Part shown: positions 43,565 to 52,565 of the stretch, piece after piece | Layout of the letters: every line of letters begins with the position of its first letter | Numbering within the stretch: the stretch's first letter is position 1 | Assembly (NCBI GenBank): GCA_944322305.1 | Contig: CALUOP010000002.1 | Span: forward strand, 124,001 to 188,000 | Origin: an uncultured Coriobacteriaceae bacterium | GTDB lineage: Bacteria; Actinomycetota; Coriobacteriia; Coriobacteriales; Coriobacteriaceae | DNA: 64,000 nt | Direction: 5' to 3' | The notes under the pieces: generated by a model | The model's database searches: none | What the model saw: the letters and a program-made list of their open reading frames with translations, nothing else | What the model was told of the DNA's origin: nothing | Program-made: the position numbers and the translations under genes

Positions 43565-45942
43565 GGGCGCTCACCTTCCGTGGCTCTTGGCACTTCTCCG
43601 AATGCACACATGAGTATCCCACCGATTATAGTTGATAGCACCGCCGCGCCCATGGCCGCGAGGGTGCCGCCGCCGGGGGCTCCGGCAATTTCCACAGGGT
43701 TTGCAAGAGCCTTGAGCAAAACAACCACAATTCCCGCACTTACGCAGATACCGCCGAGAAGCACCCGCGAGCCTGCGGTGGGAACAGGTTTTGCCACGCG
43801 TCTGGTGCCCGCGCTTACGCCTGCGGCAAGCGCCGTGTAGAGCGCACCGGCAAGCAGAAGCCGCGGCTGCAGAAACGCTTGGGCGAGAAGCGCCGGGCCG
43901 GGCGCGAAGTTGGCGCTGGCGGCCGTTGCGAGCAGGTGCGCGAAGGCGAGGCCCACACCCACGCTGCCTGCGGCGGCGCCGGGGGAGAGCCAGTAGCCGG
44001 CTGCGACAGCCAGGGGGCCGGCCCCCGCCAGTGGTTCGCCGGTGACGAGCGCGGCCGCGCCGCAGGCGAGAACCACCGCCGAAGCGGCCGGCTGGGTGCG
44101 GCCCCAGGTGAGCCACCAGCTGGCGAGCGCGGCGAAGGCCAGGACGCCGGCCGAGAGCGTGGTGGCCAGCGGCGCGGCGGACGCAAGCGCCAGCATAAGG
44201 CCGCCGAACACGAGGGCCGACCCTATCTGCGGGGCAACGCCTGCGGCCGCGCCCACCGCGAGCGCGAGCACGGGAACCGCCGCGGGGTTCGGGATGTTGG
44301 CGGCAGGCACCAGGGCGGCTACCGAGACGCCGCAGGACACGGCGGCGACGAGCCCCTGTGCCACGCGCTCGGACACGGGCCAGCGCGCCCCGAGGTAGCC
44401 GAGCTCGGGGTCGTACTCCCAGGAGGGGGCCGGCTCCTCCGCGGGCTTCTCGCCGCCTTCGGCGTCGTCGGTGAGCTCGGCGATCATGTGCTCGAAGCTG
44501 CGGCGGCCGGTCGCGGGGTTGCCGATGGCGGGGAGGAACTCCTCGGCAAACTCCTCCACGCTGGCTTGGCGGTCGGCGGCGTTGGCGCTGAGCGCCCGCA
44601 GCAAGGCCGCCTCGCTTGAGGCCGGCATGGTGGGGAGGAGCTCCGAGGGCGGGGTGACGCCTTTTTTGATCTTGCGCACCGAGCCTTGCGGCGTGGGGGC
44701 GGCGAAGGGCCGCGTGCCGCACAGGGCCTCGTAGATGACCGTGGCGAGCGAGAACAGGTCGCTGCGGGCGTCCACGAGCCCGTCGGTGATCTGCTCGGGC
44801 GGCATGTAGCCCACCGTGCCGCCGTTGGCGTCGGCCCAGCCGGCGGCCGAGGCGAGCACGGCGGTGCCGAAGTCGGTGAGCTTGATGGTGCCCTGCCGGT
44901 CGATGAGGATGTTGGCCGGCTTGATGTCCAGGTGCAAAACGTTTTTGGCGTGCGCGGTTTTCACGGCGTTCACCAGGGCTTCCGCCAGGGCGGCCGTTTC
45001 GTCGTAGGTGAGCGAGCAGCCCTCGACGCGCCGCAGGAACTCGGCGAGGCTCATGCCGTCGACGTACTCCATGATGAGGTAGGCGTAGCGCTGGTCGGGG
45101 CGGAAGTCGTGCACCGTGACGATGTTGGGGCTGTTGAGCGAGCAGGCGTTCTGCGCCTCGCGCAGGGCAACGTTCACGTCGTCGGGGCGCAGGGTGCCGT
45201 CCTCGGCATGCAGGGGGATGCGCTTGATGGCGACGTAGCGCTTGAGGCGCGTGTCCAGGCACTTTTCCACCGAGGCGAAGCCGCCGCGGCCCGTGGTTTT
45301 GAGCGGCAGGTAGCGGCGGAAGATGGAGGCCGTGGCGTCAAGGGGCATGTCGTCGTACGCCGGCGCGTTGGGCACGGCGGGGTGGGGTTGGGCCGCGTGC
45401 GCTTGGGGGGTAGCGGCGCCTTGGGGGCGCGGCTGCGGCTGGGCGTGCTGTGGCGCGGAGGGCTGCCGCGTTGCGGCGGCTTGCGACCGCGCTTGCGCTT
45501 GGGGTTGCTGCGCCGTTCGCGCTGGGGATGTTGCTGTGTACTGCGGTTGCGCCGCGGAACGCGCAACGGCATGCGGCTGGGGCGTAGGGGTGAGCCGAGC
45601 CTCCGCGGCCTGGTCCTGGGCGGGCGCAAACTTGGACGCCGTGCTCTTCTCGCCTGCGGCGCGATCGGCAAAGCGCTGTTGGGTGGCGTTGCGCACGCGC
45701 TGCGTGGTTGCCGCGCTTGTCGCCGTTGGCGCAGCGTGCTGCGAGTGACCAACCTGGCAAGCAGGGTTGTGCCCGGCGGGGTGGTGCACCGTGCTCTTCT
45801 CGTTTGCGGTTGTTCTTGCCTGGGGCGCACGGTTGTGCGACGCGGCGCCGGGAGCGGCCGAACGCGTGATGGCCGCGTCGGTGGACCAACGCGGCTGAGA
45901 AGGGCTGCCGCCCGTAGGTTGTTTGCGCCGGAAGGGCTGCAC
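43561..45942 (-). CDS. Ser/Thr kinase with Gln/Pro-rich N-terminus and polytopic membrane C-terminus
   Basis: The protein has 793 residues from a GTG at 45942 (AAAGGTG upstream). A 200-residue Gln/Pro/Ala/Thr-rich N-terminus precedes a kinase domain (about 209-475): GRGGFASV loop, Lys240, HLDIKPANIL with Asp339, DFG 357-359, MPPEQ. The usual HRD is HLD, so it is a non-RD kinase. The C-terminus (about 525-790) has roughly eight hydrophobic segments instead of a single helix and PASTA repeats. It heads the operon, where mycobacteria instead have fhaA first and pknA later. An in-frame ATG at 46017 lacks an RBS. Confidence 0.9.
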   Translation of the reverse strand: MQPFRRKQPTGGSPSQPRWSTDAAITRSAAPGAASHNRAPQARTTANEKSTVHHPAGHNPACQVGHSQHAAPTATSAATTQRVRNATQQRFADRAAGEKSTASKFAPAQDQAAEARLTPTPQPHAVARSAAQPQYTATSPARTAQQPQAQARSQAAATRQPSAPQHAQPQPRPQGAATPQAHAAQPHPAVPNAPAYDDMPLDATASIFRRYLPLKTTGRGGFASVEKCLDTRLKRYVAIKRIPLHAEDGTLRPDDVNVALREAQNACSLNSPNIVTVHDFRPDQRYAYLIMEYVDGMSLAEFLRRVEGCSLTYDETAALAEALVNAVKTAHAKNVLHLDIKPANILIDRQGTIKLTDFGTAVLASAAGWADANGGTVGYMPPEQITDGLVDARSDLFSLATVIYEALCGTRPFAAPTPQGSVRKIKKGVTPPSELLPTMPASSEAALLRALSANAADRQASVEEFAEEFLPAIGNPATGRRSFEHMIAELTDDAEGGEKPAEEPAPSWEYDPELGYLGARWPVSERVAQGLVAAVSCGVSVAALVPAANIPNPAAVPVLALAVGAAAGVAPQIGSALVFGGLMLALASAAPLATTLSAGVLAFAALASWWLTWGRTQPAASAVVLACGAAALVTGEPLAGAGPLAVAAGYWLSPGAAAGSVGVGLAFAHLLATAASANFAPGPALLAQAFLQPRLLLAGALYTALAAGVSAGTRRVAKPVPTAGSRVLLGGICVSAGIVVVLLKALANPVEIAGAPGGGTLAAMGAAVLSTIIGGILMCAFGEVPRATEGERP

Positions 45943-46128
45943 GTCACGGCACCTTTCATCGTTTGAGCTGCTGTTTCGCCGTGTGTTGTAACGGCCCTCA
46001 TTGTAGCACGCGCCCACAGCCTTGCGACTGCGGGCGCGCGGGGCCGGACCTTACGTTTTCTTAAGGAAGCGCGGTGGCGTGTAGCACCGTGGCGCGTGCC
46101 GTGGAGGCTCGCTGCGCGCGCAGGGGCT

Positions 46129-46575
46129 TTACGAGTTCTGCACCGTCTTGGTATGGCACTTGGGGCAGGTCACGCGCAGCTTGCCCTTGCCGCGCGGAAC
46201 CGAAAGCACCGTGCCGCAGTTCTTGCACAAAAAGTAGCGCTTGTCGCGGTGCTTCACCTGCATCTCAACAAGCTTGATGTGCTGACGCAGGGGACGCGTG
46301 AGGTCGCGGTAGCGCTGACGCTCGCGAGCGCGGGCGGGGATGTTGCGCGAAAGCGTGCGCCACATCGAGACCACGAGCGCCGCCAAGGCGATAAGCGCCA
46401 GAACGACCCAGCCAGTCACGGCCGAAATCAGCGCCAGCACCAGCGCGAGGATCATCAACGCGTTGGAAAGCTCGTCGGCTCCGTTGCGGCCGCGGAGAAA
46501 CTCATAGGCACGGCGCTGCGCGTCCTCGCGGCGGCGCTGCCTCTCACGTTGCTTCTGCTCGTTGTTGCCAGCCAT
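46129..46575 (-). CDS. Membrane protein with C-terminal zinc ribbon
   Basis: The protein has 148 residues. A very basic N-terminus (KQRERQRRREDAQRR) precedes two membrane segments (about residues 38-71), a second basic stretch (RARERQRYRDLTR) and a zinc ribbon LCKNCGTVLSVPRGKGKLRV then TCPKCHTKT (four Cys). Similar small proteins are widespread in Coriobacteriia but I know of no function. Start 46575 follows AGGGGGAGC. It is upstream of, and same-strand with, the kinase operon, separated by 186 bases; a link to it is possible but unproven. Confidence 0.8.
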   Translation of the reverse strand: MAGNNEQKQRERQRRREDAQRRAYEFLRGRNGADELSNALMILALVLALISAVTGWVVLALIALAALVVSMWRTLSRNIPARARERQRYRDLTRPLRQHIKLVEMQVKHRDKRYFLCKNCGTVLSVPRGKGKLRVTCPKCHTKTVQNS

Positions 46576-46873
46576 TGCTCCCCCTAGCTGTTTGGGTTCA
46601 GCGCCGATGCGCGGCGCGTCTCGTTCGCGGTAATGCCTATAGAAAATACCCGTCGGGACCCTCTCTAAACAAGTGTCGCAGCTCGAATCCATGCGACCTG
46701 CTTTCAGAATCCACGTTTGCGCGGTTGTTGTGGTTGGCGGTTGTAGGCTGTGGGGCGCTTAGCGTTTGCTCGCGCGGCGGGCGAGGGGCGGGGCGTTGGG
46801 CAGCGGGTTTACGACGTGGCGAGGGGGAAGCGTGAGAGCAAGGGTTGGCGCGACGAAAAATCAAAAAAGTCTC

Positions 46874-46902
46874 TTGCCCGCGCCGAGAAGGTAGTGTACT
46901 AT
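46874..46902 (+). promoter_or_regulatory. Promoter of tRNA-Leu
   Basis: TTGCCC (46874-46879), 17 bases, TACTAT (46897-46902); start expected near 46909, five bases before the tRNA. Confidence 0.75.
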
Positions 46903-46913
46903 TCTCTTCGCAC

Positions 46914-47001
46914 GCGGGCGTGGCGGAATTGGCAGACGCGCATGGTTCAGGTCCATGTGAGCTTTACGCTCATGAAGGTTCAAGTCCTTTCGCCCGCACC
47001 A
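46914..47001 (+). tRNA. tRNA-Leu (anticodon CAG)
   Basis: 88 nt with CCA encoded. Acceptor GCGGGCG pairs with CGCCCGC; anticodon loop TTCAGGT; long variable arm (GAGCTTTACGCTC) as expected for class II leucine tRNA; T-loop GGTTCAAGTCC. Confidence 0.95.
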
Positions 47002-47010
47002 TTTGAACTG

Positions 47011-47035
47011 AAAGCCCCAGCGATGGGGCTTTTTT
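47011..47035 (+). terminator. Intrinsic terminator of tRNA-Leu
   Basis: AAAGCCCC pairs with GGGGCTTT across a 6-nt loop, followed by a T-run. Confidence 0.92.
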
Positions 47036-47206
47036 CGTATATGTTTGCTTTGCGGGAAAGAGGGACGTGGGGCAAAGGCGCCCACTCCATCGCGTTCCGC
47101 TCGGTGACTCACGTTTGTCCGCAGGAATGGCATGTAAGCTTCCGCTGTCCGCAAAGGGCGGTCATGTTGTTCGCAAGGGGCTGCCACGCTCGCCTTCGAC
47201 ATTCCA

Positions 47207-47800
47207 CAGTTAATCGCGAGAACGACATATAGGCTTCGGTTGCCCGCGATTGTTGCAGGTAGGCTCTTGGTTAAACGCTGTTATCGCATGTAATTTCCGT
47301 TTGGTCGTTCAAAGCGCACGCAATTCCCGGATTTCCGGGAATTGGATGTCGTCAGAGCGGCTAACTGTTTTGTGGATGACGAAATCGCGACCAAGCGCGA
47401 CGCTAGATGACAACTCTGCGGCTAACCGAGGGGCTACATGTCGTTTGCGCGACCGACTGAGGTGGCCCGGACGTGGCGAATCGGGTTAGCGGTCGTTCTC
47501 GCGACCAACTGGGGCGCGTCTCTCGCCTTACCTGCTGTTCTCGCGGCTAACTGAAGGGCGGCTTGCGTCTGCATGTCGTTTCCGCGACCAACCGCCATGT
47601 CGGCCTTCTCTTATTTGCTGTTTTCGCGACCAACCGCGCGGATGGAGGATGGCTTTACGACTGGTTGGGGGGTTGCGTGCGGTTCTCGCGACCAACTGGA
47701 GCGCGGGGCTTGCGCCCGCAGGTCATTTTCACGACTAACTGCTGCCGGCCGCCCCGCGCACCCGCGTTCCACCGCTGTGTGCTGTTCTCGCGTCCAAACG
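47207..47800. repeat. Mirror-image array, family 2 copy B (largest)
   Basis: Core palindrome 47322-47343 (AATTCCCGGA / TCCGGGAATT). Left sites end at 47304, 47274, 47243 and 47213. Right sites begin at 47361, 47391, 47422, 47453, 47505, 47547, 47588, 47630, 47692, 47735 and 47794, each CCAACTG-, CTAACTG- or CCAACCG-like and mostly preceded by TTCTCGCGA. Most intervals are 30-31, 41-43, 52 or 62 bases. It fills most of the 978-base gap between tRNA-Leu and the HAD gene; no gene is evident there. Confidence 0.85.
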
Positions 47801-47979
47801 TGGCTCGCGGGCCTTGCTGCGGCACCCATCGCCGCGCATCTTTTATAATGGCTTGCGGCCAACGGCTGTGCGCGACCGCCGTGCGCCGCACAACGCGCCG
47901 CGCAACACGGCCGCAGCGTCGCTGCCCCGGTGCTGCCCAAGCGCGCTACGCCGCCCCATCTCGCATGAAGGAGGACCGC

Positions 47980-48822
47980 ATGCCTGTTCGCATGATCGCC
48001 ATGGATATCGACGGCACCCTCAAGAACTCGCTCGACCAGCTGACGCCGGCCACCAAGGAGGCGCTGCTCACGGCGCAGGCCTCGGGCGTGCGTCTCGCCC
48101 TGGCGTCGGGCCGTCCCACGCCGGGCTTGATGGAGATGGCCCACGAGCTTGAGATGGACACCCACGACGGCCTGCTCATCTCGTACAACGGCGCCTGCAT
48201 CTCGGACTGCCAGACCGGCGCGGTCATCTACGAAAACGCCATCGAGCCCGAGCTGGCGCGCGAGATCCTCGAGCACCTGAAGGGCTTCGACGTCATCCCC
48301 ATGGTGCCGCACGACCGCTACCTCACCGTGCGCGACGTCTACCAGCCCAGCTACACGGTGCCGGGTCGTCCCGCGCAGAACATCGTTCAGATGGAGGCCC
48401 GCATGTGCAACCTCTACCTGCACGAGGAGCCCGACCTGGCGGCGTGGGTCTCGCGCCCGGTAAACAAGATCCTCACGGCCGGCTACCCGGAGTACCTGCA
48501 GGAGCATCACGCTGAGATGGGCGCGCCGTTCAAGGGCCGCGCGTCCAGCATGTTCACGGCGGCGTTTTACTACGAGTTCACCGCGCTCGACGTCAACAAG
48601 GGCACGGCGCTCAACGCGGCCCTGCCGCGCATCGGCGTCGACCCGAAAGACCTCATGGCGTTCGGTGACGGCGAGAACGACATCTCGATGATCGAGGTGG
48701 CGGGCACGGGTGTTGCCATGGCCAACGCCATCGACGCGCTCAAGCAGGCGGCCGACGAGATCACGCTCTCCAACGACGAGGACGGCATCGCCGCTGCGCT
48801 GAAGGCCCACGGCCTGGCGTAG
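47980..48822 (+). CDS. Cof-type HAD phosphatase
   Basis: The protein has 280 residues. HAD motif 1 is IAMDIDGTLKNS (nucleophile Asp8), motif 2 LALASGRPTP, motif 4 MAFGDGENDISM. The large alpha/beta cap between motifs 2 and 3 puts it in the Cof/IIB group, which dephosphorylates sugar phosphates, flavin and nucleotide intermediates. The start at 47980 follows AAGGAGGAC; the frame stays open upstream through the repeat array, but that part is not coding. It is transcribed alone. Substrate unknown. Confidence 0.94.
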   Translation: MPVRMIAMDIDGTLKNSLDQLTPATKEALLTAQASGVRLALASGRPTPGLMEMAHELEMDTHDGLLISYNGACISDCQTGAVIYENAIEPELAREILEHLKGFDVIPMVPHDRYLTVRDVYQPSYTVPGRPAQNIVQMEARMCNLYLHEEPDLAAWVSRPVNKILTAGYPEYLQEHHAEMGAPFKGRASSMFTAAFYYEFTALDVNKGTALNAALPRIGVDPKDLMAFGDGENDISMIEVAGTGVAMANAIDALKQAADEITLSNDEDGIAAALKAHGLA

Positions 48823-49132
48823 GGCGCCGGTCCGCATCCCGCGCGGGCGTGTTTTGCGCCCCGCAGCAAGCAGCAGGATATAAAATCTGTGCAACGGGGT
48901 ATAAACCGCCCATCGCCGCGCGCTTTTGTTTCGTTTTGTTAACGGATGATGAGCGCGCTGTTTCCATACGCCCCTGCCGCGTGTGCGGAGGCGGCATCAG
49001 GTGCATGATAAGGTGGCTGCGTTCGCGCGAGGCGCGCGGCGTTGCGCACCGTGCTGCGCCGCAGGGTACCGCAGGCGCCTCCGGGCGCCAACCGCCGCTT
49101 GGGCGGGAACCGGTCAGAAAGGGAAAACGCAT
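48823..49132. other. Intergenic region before the amino-acid ABC operon
   Basis: These 310 bases contain two similar AT-rich blocks (GGATATAAAATC near 48884 and GGGTATAAACC near 48898), which may hold the operon promoter. No riboswitch, T-box or open reading frame could be supported. Confidence 0.4.
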
Positions 49133-49867
49133 ATGGCTGACACCATGATCGAGATCAAGGGGCTGAACAAGTACTTCGGCGACCTGCACGTGCTGAAGGA
49201 CGTCAACCTCACCGTGAAGCGGGGCGAGAAGGTCGTCATCATCGGCCCGTCGGGCTCGGGCAAGTCCACGCTCATCCGCTGCATGGACTACCTCGAGGAG
49301 CCCACCACCGGCGAGGTCATCATCGACGGCACGCCGCTCACCAAGAAGAACCACCTGGAGATGGCCCGCAAGTACTCGTCCATGGTGTTCCAGCAGTTCA
49401 ACCTGTACCCCAACATGACGGTGCTCAAGAACCTCACGCTGGCCCCCGTGAAGCTGCAGAAGAAGAGCAAGGAAGAGGCCACCAAGACGGCGCTCGCCGC
49501 GCTCAGGCGCGTGGGCCTCGAGCAGAAGGCCGGCGAGTACCCGCAGAACCTCTCCGGCGGCCAGCAGCAGCGCGTGGCCATCGCGCGCGCCATGTGCACC
49601 AAGCAGCCGATCATCCTCTTCGACGAGCCCACCTCCGCGCTCGACCCCGAGATGATCCAGGAGGTTCTCGACGTCATGGTCGAGCTCGCGCGGGACAACA
49701 TCACCATGATCTGCGTGACGCACGAGATGAACTTCGCCAAGCAGGTGGCCGACCGCGTCCTGTTTATGGACGACGGCCAGATCTTGGAGGAGGGCACGCC
49801 CGAGCACTTCTTCACCAACCCGCAGAACCCGCGCTGCAAGGACTTCCTCAACAAGATCCTGCATTAG
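49133..49867 (+). CDS. Polar amino-acid ABC importer, ATP-binding protein
   Basis: The protein has 244 residues and matches GlnQ/HisP-type ATPases: Walker [25 protein letters not shown] signature, Walker [14 protein letters not shown], and the H-loop [15 protein letters not shown]. Start 49133 follows AAAGGGAAAA. It is the first gene of an operon with a solute-binding lipoprotein and two permeases, which together would import a polar amino acid such as glutamate or glutamine, or cystine. The specificity cannot be read from the sequence. Confidence 0.95.
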   Translation: MADTMIEIKGLNKYFGDLHVLKDVNLTVKRGEKVVIIGPSGSGKSTLIRCMDYLEEPTTGEVIIDGTPLTKKNHLEMARKYSSMVFQQFNLYPNMTVLKNLTLAPVKLQKKSKEEATKTALAALRRVGLEQKAGEYPQNLSGGQQQRVAIARAMCTKQPIILFDEPTSALDPEMIQEVLDVMVELARDNITMICVTHEMNFAKQVADRVLFMDDGQILEEGTPEHFFTNPQNPRCKDFLNKILH

Positions 49868-50035
49868 GCGAGAAGCGCGCCCGTCCCGCGGGGCTCGCCC
49901 GCTTGGCGGCGCGGGGCGCGCACACGGTATCCCTCGGCGTGCGAGAAGCGCGGTTGAGCCGCCCGCGCGCCGTTCGATAAAGTCCGCGGCCCTCTGGGCG
50001 CGGGCGCTACGAACCCGATGGAAAGGGGCTACATC

Positions 50036-50899
50036 ATGGATATGTCACGTCGTCAGTTCCTCGGCGCTTTCAGCGCGGTCGCCACGGTCGCCGGCCTCGG
50101 CCTTGCGGGCTGCAGCGGTGGGGACGCGGGCTCCGGCTCTGCTTCCGGCAGCTCGGAGTCCAAGGTCCAGGCCATCAAGGACCGCGGCAAGCTCGCCTGC
50201 GGCGTCAAGCAGGACGTGCTGGGCTACGGCTACCTCAACACCGAGACCAACCAGTACGAGGGCCTCGAGATCGACCTGTGCTACCAGCTGGCCGCCGCGG
50301 TGCTCGGCACCACCTACGAGGAGGCCAAGGAGCAGCAGCTCTGCGAGTTCACGGCGGTGACGCCCAAGACCCGCGGCCCGCTTATCGACAACGACACCCT
50401 CGACGTCGTCGTGGCCACCTACACCATCACCCCTGAGCGCGAGCAGGACTGGGACTTCTCCACGCCCTACCGCACCGACTCGGTGGGCATCATGGTCATG
50501 AAGTCCTCGGGCATCACCGACATGGCCGACCTTGACGGCAAGATCATCGGCGTCTCCCAGGGCTCCACCACCAAGGACGCCGTGACCCAGATGCTTGCCG
50601 ACCAGGGCATCGACGCCACGCCCACCTTCCAGGAGTACCCGGACTACCCGTCCATCAACTCCGCCCTGGAGTCGGGCAACATCGACGCCTTCGCCATGGA
50701 CCGCTCCACGCTCAACACCTACATGAACGACAACAAGGAGCTCGTGCAGCCCGAGATCGAGTTCGGCACGCAGGACTACGGCGTGGCCACCAAGAAGGGC
50801 TCCGACCTCACCGAGGTCGTTGACGACAAGGTGCAGGAGCTGCTCGAGAACGGCTGGATGGACGAGGAGGTCCAGACCTGGCTCGGCGCGAGCGCGTAA
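50036..50899 (+). CDS. Amino-acid solute-binding lipoprotein
   Basis: The protein has 287 residues. SRRQFLGAFSAV with the lipobox GLAGC (Cys at about 23) suggests export through the Tat route and lipidation. The mature part is a type II periplasmic-binding fold (LACGVKQDVLGYGYLNTE; EGLEIDLCYQLAAAV; VVVATYTITPEREQDWDFS), as in glutamate/aspartate-binding proteins. Start 50036 follows GAAAGGGG. A stable hairpin lies after the stop, before the permease genes. Confidence 0.95.
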   Translation: MDMSRRQFLGAFSAVATVAGLGLAGCSGGDAGSGSASGSSESKVQAIKDRGKLACGVKQDVLGYGYLNTETNQYEGLEIDLCYQLAAAVLGTTYEEAKEQQLCEFTAVTPKTRGPLIDNDTLDVVVATYTITPEREQDWDFSTPYRTDSVGIMVMKSSGITDMADLDGKIIGVSQGSTTKDAVTQMLADQGIDATPTFQEYPDYPSINSALESGNIDAFAMDRSTLNTYMNDNKELVQPEIEFGTQDYGVATKKGSDLTEVVDDKVQELLENGWMDEEVQTWLGASA

Positions 50900-50916
50900 A
50901 CGCAGCTGAACCAAAC

Positions 50917-50958
50917 GCGCCAAGGGCGGACGCGCAGCGCTGCGTTCGCCCTTGGCGC
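50917..50958 (+). promoter_or_regulatory. Stable hairpin after the binding-protein gene
   Basis: GCGCCAAGGGCG pairs with CGCCCTTGGCGC around an 18-nt loop. No T-run follows. Such stems commonly keep the binding-protein part of the transcript in excess over the permease part. Confidence 0.6.
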
Positions 50959-51043
50959 ATGTCCTCAAAGGAGGCGGGTTCCCGGGGCGCGGCAAGCCCG
51001 TGCACCGGTCTTCTTTTGGGACAGGGATTGGAAAGGAGACGCT

Positions 51044-51796
51044 ATGCTCGACGGGTTGTTCGATGCCAGGCGTTGGGAAATTACCCTCAGCAGCATGGGG
51101 CCCTTCTGGGACGGGTTCTTCTTCACGCTGCAGGTGACCGTTGCCGGCTTGGCCATCTCGCTGGTGCTCGGCACGGTGTTGGGCATCTTCTCTACCACGC
51201 GCTCGCGGGTGCTGCGCGCCGTCAGCCGCGTGTACGTTGAGTTCTTCCAGAACACACCGCTGCCGGTACAGGTGTTCTTCTACTACATGGCCGGCCCGCG
51301 CGTGCTGCAGGCCATCCTCGGCGCGCCGAGCCCGGTGCGCATCTCGTCGTTCGCCATCGGCGCGGTAGGCGTGGGGCTCTACCACGCCGCCTACATCTCC
51401 GAGGTTATCCGCACCGGCATCGAGAGCGTGCCGCGCGGCCAGATGGAAGCGGCGCTCTCCCAGGGCTTCAGCCGCCCGCAGGCCTACGCCTACATCATCC
51501 TGCCGCAGACCTTCAAGGTGATCCTGCCGCCGCTGTGCAACCAGGCGCTCAACCTGGTCAAGAACACCTCGGTGCTGGCGCTTATCGCCGGCGGCGACCT
51601 GATGTACAACGCCGACAACTTCGTCTCCACCTACGGCTACCTGCAGGGCTACATCATGGCCTGCGTGCTGTACTTCATCATCTGCTTCCCGCTGGCCCTG
51701 CTCGTGCAGTGGCTCGAGCGCCGCAGCAAGCGCCGTCCGCGCGCCAAGAGTATCCCCGGCATCACGCCGGCCCCCGAGACCGCGAAGGAGGCATAA
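51044..51796 (+). CDS. Amino-acid ABC importer permease 1
   Basis: The protein has 250 residues and about five membrane segments. The EAA loop (EAALSQGFSRPQAYAYIILP) contacts the ATPase, and FFQNTPLPVQVFFYY is the family pattern of polar amino-acid permeases (HisMQ/GlnP type). ATG at 51044 follows GAAAGGAG. The next permease begins 3 bases after its stop, so the two form a heterodimeric channel. Confidence 0.94.
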   Translation: MLDGLFDARRWEITLSSMGPFWDGFFFTLQVTVAGLAISLVLGTVLGIFSTTRSRVLRAVSRVYVEFFQNTPLPVQVFFYYMAGPRVLQAILGAPSPVRISSFAIGAVGVGLYHAAYISEVIRTGIESVPRGQMEAALSQGFSRPQAYAYIILPQTFKVILPPLCNQALNLVKNTSVLALIAGGDLMYNADNFVSTYGYLQGYIMACVLYFIICFPLALLVQWLERRSKRRPRAKSIPGITPAPETAKEA

Positions 51797-51799
51797 GCT

Positions 51800-52447
51800 A
51801 TGGAGATCTTCACCCCGGCAAACGTTTCCTTCATCATGGCCGGCTTCCTCAAGACCATCGAGATCTCGTTTCTGGCCATCATCTTCTCGGTCATCCTTGG
51901 CACGGTGCTGGCGCTTGTGAAGCAGTACTGCACCGGCAAGCTCTCGATCTTCAAGTGGATCGTCTCGGCCTACATCGAGCTGTTCCGCTGCACGCCGAAC
52001 CTGCTGTGGATCCTGTTCATCTACTTCACGGTCAAGGGTTCCGACATCTTCATCTCGGTGCTCGCCTTTACGATCTTCACCTCGGCGGTCATGGCCGAGA
52101 TCATCCGCGGCGGCCTGAACTCCATCCCCAAGAGCCAGTTCGAGGCAGCCAAGAGCCAGGGCTTCGGGTTCTTCTCGTCCATGCGCCTCATCATCCTGCC
52201 GCAGACGTTCAAGACCATCATTCCGGCGCTCTTCAGCCAGTGCACCACGGTCATCAAGGACTCCTCGTACCTGGCCGGCATCAACGTGGTGGAGTTCATG
52301 TTCTCGGCCAAGGTGGTCATGGGCTACACGAGCGACCTCTCCCAGGTGCTGTTGCTGTACGGGTTCGTGTTCCTGCTGTACTTCGCGCTGAACTTCGGGA
52401 TCTCGCTCGTGGTGCGCGCCTATCAGCGCCGCGTGGTCGCCGCCTAG
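51800..52447 (+). CDS. Amino-acid ABC importer permease 2
   Basis: The protein has 215 residues and about five membrane segments. FRCTPNLLWILFIYF and the EAA loop EAAKSQGFGFFSSMRLIILP match polar amino-acid permeases. It is the last transport gene of the operon and pairs with permease 1. It starts 3 bases after that gene's stop; AAGGAGG lies inside the end of the upstream gene. Confidence 0.94.
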   Translation: MEIFTPANVSFIMAGFLKTIEISFLAIIFSVILGTVLALVKQYCTGKLSIFKWIVSAYIELFRCTPNLLWILFIYFTVKGSDIFISVLAFTIFTSAVMAEIIRGGLNSIPKSQFEAAKSQGFGFFSSMRLIILPQTFKTIIPALFSQCTTVIKDSSYLAGINVVEFMFSAKVVMGYTSDLSQVLLLYGFVFLLYFALNFGISLVVRAYQRRVVAA

Positions 52448-52565
52448 CGTTTGCATATCTGCCGCGGGGGACGGGTACCAATGGCAGAAACGCGGGAGGT
52501 GCGCCGTCCGCACCTGCCGTCCGTGCTCGTCTCCCACGGCACGCCAAGACTTGTGAGGAGCTGCA

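Noticed and set aside
47563-47979. N-terminal extension of the HAD phosphatase
   Set aside because: The frame is open, but the sequence is the repeat array and the family starts at 47980 behind AAGGAGG.
49133-52447. Riboswitch or T-box control of the amino-acid importer
   Set aside because: No conserved T-box sequence or known aptamer core could be recognised in the 310 bases upstream.
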